Positions 5,730-11,502 of a stretch of 11,502 nucleotides of DNA are shown in pieces; the stretch's first letter is position 1; each line of letters starts with the position of its first letter. Origin of the DNA: Deltaproteobacteria bacterium. GTDB taxonomy: Bacteria; Desulfobacterota; DSM-4660; Desulfatiglandales; Desulfatiglandaceae. The stretch is from contig QMLZ01000078.1 in assembly GCA_003646995.1 (NCBI GenBank), positions 1-11,502 of the forward strand. Direction: 5' to 3'. The notes below the pieces were generated by a model. That model saw nothing but the letters and a program-made list of their open reading frames with translations. It was not told the DNA's origin and ran no database searches. The position numbers and the translations under genes were made by a program.

Positions 5730-6512
5730 CTATTTACCACGAAATACAGGTTTTCTTTTCTCAATAAAAGCCATCGCTCCTTCTTTCATATCCTCGGTGG
5801 CTGTGAGATTGGACCAGAAATCCGATTCCAGTTCGAGACCGTCAGCCAGGGGGAGATCTCGGGTCCTATTTAAGACCTTCTTAGCAGCAGCAACCCCCAA
5901 AGGACCTTTACGGGCAATCTTTTTCGCCAATTCCATTGCAGCATCCATGACCTGGCCATCTGGCACAACCTTCTCCAGCAGCCCATACTGTAAGGCCTCT
6001 TTGGCTTCGATGATGGCTCCCGTGTAAACCCACTCCTTAAGTTTGCCAAGCGGCATCTGATAAAGTGCTCGCTGTGTGCCCCCATTACCTGGAAATACAG
6101 AAAGATTGACTTCAGGGAAGCCTAGCTTCGCATTTTCCTCTGCGTAGCGTATGTCACAGCAAAGGGCCAGTTCCAGTCCAGCCCCGAGGCAGTAACCATG
6201 TATAGCAGCAATTACTGGCCACTCGAAATTTTCAACAATGGCATAGAGCTGATGGCTTCGGGAAAGACGTCTCTTGGCCGTGTCCGGTTTGAGTTCCAAG
6301 AAGGTCTTGATATCCGCCCCCGCAGCAAATGCCTTCTCTCCGGCTCCGTGCAGGATAACGGCTCTGATTTTATCCCGGTACTCATCCAGTTCCTTGAATA
6401 TGTCTCCAAGGTCCTCCTTGGTGGCGATATCGAGCGCATTTATGGGCGGATGGTCAATGGTGACAATGGCGACCTTATCCTGGATTTCATAATAGGCAAG
6501 CCCCTGTCCCAT
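5730..6512 (-). CDS. Enoyl-CoA hydratase (crotonase family)
   Basis: This enzyme hydrates trans-2-enoyl-CoA to 3-hydroxyacyl-CoA. The 260-aa protein has the crotonase fold signatures AFAAGADIK (61-69, oxyanion hole), CLGAGLELALCCD (108-120) and FPEVNLSVFPGNGGTQR (132-148). Both catalytic glutamates of the rat crotonase type are present, as Glu114 and Glu134, which supports a true hydratase. I start it at ATG 6512, 8 nt after GGAG. A GTG at 6518 is also in frame but lies too close to the ribosome binding site. The gap to the upstream dehydrogenase is 2 bases. It ends in TAG, with an in-frame TGA four sense codons later, so amber readthrough would be harmless. Confidence 0.93.
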   Translation of the reverse strand: MGQGLAYYEIQDKVAIVTIDHPPINALDIATKEDLGDIFKELDEYRDKIRAVILHGAGEKAFAAGADIKTFLELKPDTAKRRLSRSHQLYAIVENFEWPVIAAIHGYCLGAGLELALCCDIRYAEENAKLGFPEVNLSVFPGNGGTQRALYQMPLGKLKEWVYTGAIIEAKEALQYGLLEKVVPDGQVMDAAMELAKKIARKGPLGVAAAKKVLNRTRDLPLADGLELESDFWSNLTATEDMKEGAMAFIEKRKPVFRGK

Positions 6513-6514
6513 GA

Positions 6515-7390
6515 TCACTTCTCCTTCTTAGTCCCATCTTCATTGTATTCATACCAGCCTTTACCGGTTTTACGTCCCAATTCTCCGGCCTTTACCTTTC
6601 TCCTTAGGATCATCGGCGGAAACCAGCGAGGGTCTCCTGTCTCCTGATAAATCGCCATCATGGCCCCGTAGGTTACATCCAGACCTACCATGTCACCTGT
6701 TTCAAAAATGCCCATCTTCCTGCCAGAAGCAAGTCTCAAGCCCTTGTCAATATCCTCTACCGTAGCGATTCCTTGCCCCACCAGCCGCATTGCCTCGATG
6801 GTAGATGGAAAATTAATCCGGTTGATAACAAAACCGGCTATGTCTCGGTTCACCATGATTGGTTCTTTGCCAATCTGAATTACAAATTCTTTTCCCTTTT
6901 CGGCTGTTTCCTCTGTCGTAGCTAGGCCCTTGATAACCTCCACAGCCTGCATCATTGGTACTGGACTGAAAAAATGAAGACCCAGGACCCGCTCTGGCCG
7001 TTTGGTCACACAGGCCAATTCTGTGATGGGAATAGCTGAGGTGTTACTGGCGATAAGAGCTTCTGGGGCAGAGCTATCATCTATCTTCTGGAATATCTCC
7101 TTCTTGAGTTCCAATTTTTCAAATACTGCCTCGATGATCAGGTCCGCCTCGGAAATGCCCGAGTAGTCACTCACAGTCTTGATCCGGCTAATGATGGTAG
7201 CCTTATCCTCCTTCACTTTCCCCTTCTCGATGAATTTGCCGACGGACCAATCAATATTTTCCAGGGCTTTTTTCAGTGCCTCGGGATTGATGTCATAAAG
7301 CAAGACTTTAATGCCTGTCTGGGCGCAGACCTGAGCAATCCCACTTCCCATTAGCCCTGAACCTATGACAAAAATCTTTTTAATACTCAT
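6515..7390 (-). CDS. 3-hydroxyacyl-CoA (3-hydroxybutyryl-CoA) dehydrogenase
   Basis: This NAD(P)-dependent enzyme oxidises L-3-hydroxyacyl-CoA to 3-ketoacyl-CoA, the third step of beta-oxidation. The 291-aa protein has an N-terminal Rossmann motif GSGLMG (10-15) with Asp33 at the end of the second strand. The catalytic dyad appears as His139 in LGLHFFSPVPMM and Glu151 in AVEVIKG. SNTSAIPITELA (115-126) and GFVINRI (186-192) are family signatures. The length is typical of the single-domain bacterial Hbd/PaaH type, not the fused FadB type. ATG at 7390 follows GGAGGATAAGAGCTC. It is tightly packed with the downstream hydratase, so the two are almost surely cotranscribed. It could serve butyrate or crotonate metabolism or longer chains. 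Confidence 0.94.
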   Translation of the reverse strand: MSIKKIFVIGSGLMGSGIAQVCAQTGIKVLLYDINPEALKKALENIDWSVGKFIEKGKVKEDKATIISRIKTVSDYSGISEADLIIEAVFEKLELKKEIFQKIDDSSAPEALIASNTSAIPITELACVTKRPERVLGLHFFSPVPMMQAVEVIKGLATTEETAEKGKEFVIQIGKEPIMVNRDIAGFVINRINFPSTIEAMRLVGQGIATVEDIDKGLRLASGRKMGIFETGDMVGLDVTYGAMMAIYQETGDPRWFPPMILRRKVKAGELGRKTGKGWYEYNEDGTKKEK

Positions 7391-7440
7391 GAGCTCTTAT
7401 CCTCCTTTCAAGAACCTTAGATCTATGATTAGGCAAGTTT

Positions 7441-7474
7441 CTTTCCGTCCTTGCTTGAGTCTCAGGGACGAAAG
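7441..7474 (-). other. Hairpin between the acyl-CoA ligase and dehydrogenase genes
   Basis: CTTTCCGTCC at 7441-7450 pairs with GGGACGAAAG at 7465-7474, with one bulge and a 14-nt loop. It begins 8 bases past the ligase stop codon and is not followed by a T-run on the minus strand. It may slow or partly terminate transcription, or protect mRNA ends. Confidence 0.4.
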
Positions 7475-7481
7475 CAGCTTC

Positions 7482-9014
7482 TTACGAATTCCCAAAGTAG
7501 CTGTCTTTTAGAAACCTTCTCAAAATCTTACCTGATGCAGCTTTTGGTATATTTTCGACAAAAATCACCTCTCTTATCTTTTTGTAGGGGGCAACCCGTG
7601 AAGCAACATATTCTTTAATAGTTTGCTCACTTGTGGATTTATCTCTTGGGACTATAAATGCCACGGGCAGTTCCCCGACATCCTCATCCGGCTTGCCAAT
7701 TACTGCGCAGTCAATTACCTCTTCCATTTCCATCAATACATTTTCCAGTTCTGTAGGTGGCACCTGGTACGATTTGTATTTTATGAGTTCCTTCAGTCTA
7801 TCAACTATATAAGTATAGCCTTCCTCATCGACCCAAGCTATATCCCCTGTCCTCAGCCATCCATCAATAATCGTCTGCCGGGTCGCCTCCGGATTCCTGA
7901 AATATCCTTTCATTATTTGGGGACCTCTTATCCAGAGTTCTCCCTTTTCCCCCGCCTTAGCTTCCTCAAGCGTTTCAATATTGACGATTTTCATAAATGT
8001 ATCTGCAATTGGGAGGCCTATTGAATCATGCTTTATTTTGGCCAACGGGTTAGCATGGGTGGTCGGTGAGGACTCCGTCAGACCATAGGCCTGGTTAACC
8101 GTAACGCCTGTCACAGAAGTAAATTCCTCGGCAATTTCAGGGTTAAGCGCCCCTCCGCCTATGTTGAGGAATCTTAATGTCTTTAAATTCCACGAAGATA
8201 AATCACAATGTTTGACAAGGTGATTCAATGCAGTGGGGACCGTGAATAATACAGTGCCTCCATACGATTCAATAGCATCTAACAATTGGTCAGGTTCGAA
8301 GCCACTAAGGATGATCTGTTTGGCCCCCATATAGACCGCAGTTCCCAGAAGGACGTTCATTCCATAGATGTGAAAATATGGAAGATGATTTATAAACACA
8401 TCATTTTGAAAGAGTTCATGGGCATCTATTACCTGCTGGATATTACAATAGAGATTGCTGTGAGTAAGGGCCACACCTTTTGGGTCTCCCGTTGTCCCAC
8501 TCGAGAAGGGAATAACTGCAAGATCTTCAAAAACATTTATTTCAGGGGCCGTAATTTCCGACGTAACTTCCTCTTCAAGCGTCTCAAAGAAGGAATCGGA
8601 TCCTAGCTTGAAGGTATATCTAAATCCCTCGAGATCTCCCAGGGAGGGGAGATTTTCATAAAGCTCGTAAGAGGTGATGAGACCGGCCGGTTCCACAATA
8701 GGTATAAATTTCTTTACCTCAGCGTCAGTAGAAAGGGTGTTAAGAGGCACCAAAATGCCGCCTGCCTTCTGGACACCATAGAAGGATATTACAAATTCGA
8801 TAGAGTTAGGTAATATAACCAGCACCCTGTCTCCCTTTTTGAGGCCATCTTTTAAGAGTCTAGCAGATAAGAAATCTGACAAGCGTTTTACTTCGCCATA
8901 CGTATATTCTCCTCTACTTGGTTCAATAAAACCGATTCTATCTGGATACCTTGAGGCGGCATCATCCAGAGTTTTGAAGACAGGTTTGACAGTATACTCA
9001 AGAGCTCTCTTCAT
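7482..9014 (-). CDS. Acyl-CoA ligase (AMP-forming, ANL superfamily)
   Basis: This enzyme activates a carboxylic acid to its CoA thioester through an acyl-adenylate. The 510-aa protein carries the P-loop PFSSGTTGDPKG (169-180), adenine-binding QAYGLTESSP (308-317), GWLRTGD (385-391), hinge region DRLKELIKYKSYQVPPTELE (405-424) and the catalytic C-terminal lysine Lys496 in PKAASGKILRR. The hinge motif looks more like 4-coumarate:CoA ligase and medium-chain ligases than acetyl-CoA synthetase. The substrate (fatty, aryl or arylalkanoic acid) cannot be fixed from sequence. ATG at 9014 follows GGGAGAGGA. It is separated from the acyl-CoA dehydrogenase gene by 265 bases and from the next gene by 91. 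It ends in TAA. Confidence 0.93.
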   Translation of the reverse strand: MKRALEYTVKPVFKTLDDAASRYPDRIGFIEPSRGEYTYGEVKRLSDFLSARLLKDGLKKGDRVLVILPNSIEFVISFYGVQKAGGILVPLNTLSTDAEVKKFIPIVEPAGLITSYELYENLPSLGDLEGFRYTFKLGSDSFFETLEEEVTSEITAPEINVFEDLAVIPFSSGTTGDPKGVALTHSNLYCNIQQVIDAHELFQNDVFINHLPYFHIYGMNVLLGTAVYMGAKQIILSGFEPDQLLDAIESYGGTVLFTVPTALNHLVKHCDLSSWNLKTLRFLNIGGGALNPEIAEEFTSVTGVTVNQAYGLTESSPTTHANPLAKIKHDSIGLPIADTFMKIVNIETLEEAKAGEKGELWIRGPQIMKGYFRNPEATRQTIIDGWLRTGDIAWVDEEGYTYIVDRLKELIKYKSYQVPPTELENVLMEMEEVIDCAVIGKPDEDVGELPVAFIVPRDKSTSEQTIKEYVASRVAPYKKIREVIFVENIPKAASGKILRRFLKDSYFGNS

Positions 9015-9279
9015 TCCTCTCCCTCTTTATGTTAATGTTGTCCTTAAGCAATTCTGCAATTGAAGGCGCAACAAACCTTCCCTTCATACTTCATTCTAGC
9101 CCAGCAACCGGGTACAATATATTGGAACGATGAAATCTCTATTTTTCTGCCCCACCGGAAAAATTGTCTTTCGCGGGAATACCAAAAATCTCCTCTGAAT
9201 AACTTTACGAATTTATCAATTAATCTACCCTAGCCTTCAAGGCAAGGGGTTTCACCCCTTTCCGAAAGGTATGTATGGA
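9015..9279. other. Intergenic region, no gene seen
   Basis: These 265 AT-rich bases separate the ligase from the acyl-CoA dehydrogenase gene. I see no RNA gene or credible small ORF. It holds a palindrome CAATATATTG (9115-9124) and the hairpin cluster described separately. A promoter for the ligase group could lie here, but no -35/-10 pair stood out. Confidence 0.5.
9233..9269 (-). terminator. Cluster of overlapping hairpins after the acyl-CoA dehydrogenase gene
   Basis: Three inverted repeats lie side by side: GCCTTCAAGGC (9233-9243), AAGGGGTTTCACCCCTT (9244-9260, 7-bp stem and 3-nt loop) and CCTTTCCGAAAGG (9257-9269). The last two share bases and so exclude each other. They begin about 11 bases after the stop codon of the dehydrogenase on the minus strand. 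No T-tract follows, so this is at best a non-classical terminator or an mRNA-end stabiliser. Confidence 0.45.
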
Positions 9280-10434
9280 TTAATCCTTTGTGAGTTCCCG
9301 CGCTATTACCAGACGTTGTATTTCGCTGGTGCCTTCATAGATTCGATACAGGCGGAGGTCCCTGTAAAACCTTTCAACGGGGAGATCCTTCATGTAGCCC
9401 ATTCCGCCGAAGATCTGCACAGCACTATCAGCCACCCTACAAGCCATTTCAGTACAGAAGAGCTTGACCATAGAGGCCTCTTTGATAACCTGTTTCCCCT
9501 GATCCCTAAGCCATGCTGCGTGATAGAGCATCTGTCTAGCTGCATAGATTTCGGTAGCCATGTCGGCTAGCATGTTCTGTACTGACTGAAACTGGGCGAT
9601 AGGTTTTCCAAACTGAAGTCTTTCTTTGGAGTATGCCACACACATCTCCAATAGTTTTTGAGCTGCTCCAAGGGCACAAGCCCCCATGGTGAGCCGGCCC
9701 TTATCAAGAACACGCATGGCCGTCTTAAAACCTTGCCCAATCATGGGTTCGCCCCCAATGACATTTTCCACAGGGACGCGACAATTATCAAAGATCAATT
9801 CGGCCGTATGGCTACCCCTAAGACCCATTTTTCGTTCGATGGTCCCTACATAAAAACCTGGGGTACCTTTCTCTACTACGAATGCAGTAATTCCTCCCCG
9901 CTTTCCTTTCTCCTTGTCCGTTAAAGCTATTACAGTGGCAAGGTGGGCCACATCAGCGTTAGTGATAAAATGCTTCAGGCCATTGATGACAAAATAATCT
10001 CCATCCCGCACACCCGTGGTCTGTATATTGCCCGCGTCTGAACCAGCTTCTGGTTCGGAAAGAGCAAAGCACGCCGTCCACTCACCACTTGCGATCCTTG
10101 GCAGATATTTCTGTTTCTGCTCTTCTGTGCCGTCAAAAAGGATACCCATAGAGCCGATACCGTTGCTCGTTCCGATCCGAGAACGAAAACAGGCATTGGT
10201 CTTTGAGAGCTCTTCATAAACAAGACATTCACCAAATGTGCCCAAACCTAATCCCCCATATTCTTCGGGAATAGAAAGGCCAAACAAACCCAGCTCTCTC
10301 ATTTTTTGGACGATTTGCTCCGGAATATGATCCTCTTCCTCCACCTTATTTGAAATGGGTTCGAGATCCTGTATTACAAAACGGCGTATAGTGTTCTGAA
10401 TTATTCGCAAGTTTTCCGGTATTTCAAAATCCAT
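9280..10434 (-). CDS. Acyl-CoA dehydrogenase
   Basis: This FAD flavoenzyme introduces the 2,3-double bond in acyl-CoA and passes electrons to electron-transfer flavoprotein. The 384-aa protein has signature 1 CFALSEPEAGSDAG (122-135), WC-type strand residues near HFITNA (155-160), signature 2 QIFGGMGYMKDLPVERFYRD (340-359), and the catalytic base Glu367 in YRIYEGTSEIQR, the position used by short- and medium-chain members. I start at ATG 10434, preceded by GGGAGAGAACTT, because MDFEIPENLRII is a typical family N-terminus. An in-frame ATG at 10563 would add 43 residues that cross the structured repeat at 10467-10507 and look non-protein. It ends in TAA. No etfAB genes are in the window, so its electron acceptor must be encoded elsewhere. 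Confidence 0.93.
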   Translation of the reverse strand: MDFEIPENLRIIQNTIRRFVIQDLEPISNKVEEEDHIPEQIVQKMRELGLFGLSIPEEYGGLGLGTFGECLVYEELSKTNACFRSRIGTSNGIGSMGILFDGTEEQKQKYLPRIASGEWTACFALSEPEAGSDAGNIQTTGVRDGDYFVINGLKHFITNADVAHLATVIALTDKEKGKRGGITAFVVEKGTPGFYVGTIERKMGLRGSHTAELIFDNCRVPVENVIGGEPMIGQGFKTAMRVLDKGRLTMGACALGAAQKLLEMCVAYSKERLQFGKPIAQFQSVQNMLADMATEIYAARQMLYHAAWLRDQGKQVIKEASMVKLFCTEMACRVADSAVQIFGGMGYMKDLPVERFYRDLRLYRIYEGTSEIQRLVIARELTKD

Positions 10435-10466
10435 AAGTTCTCTCCCGCTTACTCTTTGTCTAACTG

Positions 10467-10507
10467 ACCCGGAGGGCAGAGCTCCACGAGCTTGCCCGTG
10501 GGTATCT
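10467..10507 (+). repeat. 41-nt structured repeat, copy 2 (upstream of acyl-CoA dehydrogenase)
   Basis: It is the same element as 2810-2850 but in the opposite orientation, in the 138-bp gap between the small hypothetical gene and the acyl-CoA dehydrogenase gene. The inner arms are AGCTC/GAGCT around CAC, followed outward by GGGCA/TGCCC and ACCC/GGGT. Compared with copy 1 the inner stem differs by changes that keep pairing. Confidence 0.75.
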
Positions 10508-10572
10508 AAGGCGTCCCTCTTGGCACGCAAATGGTTCTGTTCACGCATTGGCAATATGTCCACTTATAGAAA

Positions 10573-10824
10573 TTACTTCAACAGTTCGATGTCAATGCCC
10601 ACAGGTATCGCCAAACCTGTCTCTACTTCTACTCTTTTAATAGTACTCATAGGCACAACGCAGGCAGCCCAGTAGCAATGTTTGACATCCAACTGCAAGA
10701 TAGGAAGCCCTTCACCCCTGAAATAAGCTTCTCGATAAAGGTCAATCTCTTTAAGCTCTTTTGCCATTGACTGTATAAATTCAGAATTGGAGTCAATGGA
10801 AAAGTTGCACCTTAGACCATTCAT
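10573..10824 (-). CDS. Small hypothetical protein, 83 aa
   Basis: I do not recognise this protein. It starts MNGLRCNFSIDSNSEF and contains KELKEIDLYREAYFRGEG, a central PILQLDVKHCYWAACVVPM with a C-x4-C pair (Cys50, Cys55), and ends GLAIPVGIDIELLK. It has no signal peptide and no convincing membrane segment. ATG at 10824 follows AAAGG 6 bases upstream, which is weak, and it ends in TAA. It sits 138 bases upstream of the acyl-CoA dehydrogenase gene on the same strand, with a perfect-arm palindrome about 20 bases upstream of its start. Its composition looks protein-like. It may be a small complete gene or the tail of a larger gene whose front has decayed, as debris surrounds it. Function unknown. 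Confidence 0.55.
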   Translation of the reverse strand: MNGLRCNFSIDSNSEFIQSMAKELKEIDLYREAYFRGEGLPILQLDVKHCYWAACVVPMSTIKRVEVETGLAIPVGIDIELLK

Positions 10825-11242
10825 TTGTGCCTTTATTAGACCACCCTCACCTTCAAGGTGAGATGCTCACAACAATCGCAACAGTCTTCTTGAAATCCGG
10901 CTCCCGGTCTCCTGATACGCTACTCGTCGCGTTGAATTCGACTAAAATTCATGCGTTTAAAAATTTGGGCTTATGGCCACTCATGGGACCATTTCGCCAG
11001 ACTTCTTTTGACCTGAAGGCGAGAGATTTCCACTATCCCCGAAAAAGACACTAAAGTACTACAAGTTACATGGCCCTGAAAGAACCTTAGCTTTTGCCAA
11101 TTCCAATCGTCTTTCAGTATTCAGTTAGCATTGCAATATTTCCATTGCCAAGGTCATACAACACTATTTGGGTTTTGCTGATTTCGCTACTCATCCATCG
11201 AGACCCAATCCTGAGGCCTAGATCGAATAGAGAGATACTACT
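10825..11242. other. Gene-poor region with decayed reading frames
   Basis: No intact gene is visible in these 418 bases. On the minus strand a frame from about 11050 to 10853 looks protein-like (WKSLAFRSKEVWRNGPM, then SGHKPKFLNA, then ILVEFNATSSV and GDREPDFKKTVAIV) but is broken by TAG at 11035 and TGA at 10951. A 26-codon frame at 11194-11114 reads MSSEISKTQIVLYDLG, then NGNIAMLTEY. These may be relics of lost genes. No family was recognised. Confidence 0.4.
10846..10862. promoter_or_regulatory. 17-bp palindrome upstream of the small hypothetical gene
   Basis: CTCACCTTCAAGGTGAG has perfect 8-bp arms around one central base. It ends 22 bases before the start codon at 10824. The position suits an operator or 5'-UTR hairpin. 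The core CCTTCAAGG also occurs in the palindrome at 9233-9243. Confidence 0.45.
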
Positions 11243-11502
11243 CTAGTTTTCGTTCAATTCCCCAGTGCACCACCGCAGCACTTCTCTCCGGCGGTTCGCA
11301 ATCCAATCCAAATAGTCATCAAGGGAGGCAGCTTGAAGACCGCACGAAGAAAGCACCGATTGCACACTGTCGGGCGTTCTTCGTGCATCTTCAATATCAA
11401 GACAACTCTGAGCCACCCCGGCCAGTCCCTCCACATCCAGTGATGCCGGTATCAATCTATCCGGAAAGGCCAGACGCATGATTGCTATGATTATTAGTTC
11501 CC
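11243..11502 (-). pseudogene. pylB: Third pylB copy, 3' part with internal 72-bp deletion (runs off window)
   Basis: From 11278 to the window end the DNA matches pylB 1659-1955, except that 72 bases (24 codons, equivalent to PylB residues 293-316, including RLEAGANVVTSLVPP) are missing between two copies of CCGGCCAGTCC. Only five other differences occur in the 225 aligned bases, all transitions, and four are in the last 18 bases. The frame stays open to the window edge. The lost segment is a conserved stretch of the enzyme core, so this copy is very unlikely to be active. After REVLR the tail diverges (WCTGELNEN) and ends in TAG at 11245-11243. Whether a 5' half with the radical SAM motif lies beyond the window is unknown. 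Confidence 0.9.

Noticed and set aside
8286..8606. 106-codon plus-strand open frame, and other plus-strand frames of 60-149 codons across the window.
   Set aside because: They lie opposite genes with clear catalytic motifs and match no family; they are shadows of minus-strand coding.
10435..10563. N-terminal extension of the acyl-CoA dehydrogenase (start at 10563).
   Set aside because: It would run through the structured repeat, is not protein-like, and the internal ATG at 10434 has a good ribosome binding site.
11213..11275. Possible degenerate pylT: GATCGAATAGA, ACTCTAG and GTTCAATTC occur in tRNA-like order.
   Set aside because: The anticodon stem, T stem and acceptor stem do not pair, so there is no cloverleaf.

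Overview
The window looks like part of the chromosome of a strictly anaerobic bacterium, plausibly a Desulfobacterota (deltaproteobacterial) or clostridial-type sulfate reducer or syntroph. This is inferred from three things seen together: genes for pyrrolysine (the 22nd amino acid) with the bacterial split form of pyrrolysyl-tRNA synthetase, the start of a tungsten/molybdenum aldehyde:ferredoxin oxidoreductase, and a complete CoA-linked beta-oxidation set. Every confident gene is on the minus strand, so transcription runs from high to low coordinates.

Layout from left to right. 1-96: first 32 codons of an aldehyde:ferredoxin oxidoreductase. 97-463: its palindrome-rich upstream region, a rho-independent terminator, and an internally deleted pylD remnant. 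464-3695: intact pylC, pylB and pylSc, transcribed pylSc > pylB > pylC. 3768-4109: the last 112 codons of a dimethylamine methyltransferase (mtbB-like), cut off exactly at its in-frame amber (pyrrolysine) codon. 4109-4306: a short open segment that may be a decayed piece of pylSn. 4307-4437: a second, diverged copy of the pylB/pylC junction. 4474-10434: beta-oxidation genes (acyl-CoA dehydrogenase, acyl-CoA ligase, 3-hydroxyacyl-CoA dehydrogenase, enoyl-CoA hydratase, thiolase). 10573-10824: an 83-aa protein I do not recognise. 10825-11242: no convincing gene. 11243-11502: a third pylB fragment, with a 72-bp in-frame deletion, running off the window.

How the genes fit together. PylB makes 3-methylornithine, PylC ligates it to lysine, and PylSc charges tRNA-Pyl. 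The PylD step, the PylSn tRNA-binding subunit and pylT are absent or visible only as debris, so a working system needs copies elsewhere in the genome. The methylamine methyltransferase that would use pyrrolysine is itself a fragment. The beta-oxidation genes encode every step from acid activation to thiolysis. An aldehyde oxidoreductase nearby could link aldehydes and acids.

The most striking feature is the architecture: three pylB-containing segments in the same orientation, two of them remnants flanking the whole beta-oxidation block. This suggests the locus was built by duplication, recombination and deletion. A 41-nt structured repeat with compensatory base changes occurs both between pylSc and pylB and upstream of the acyl-CoA dehydrogenase gene.
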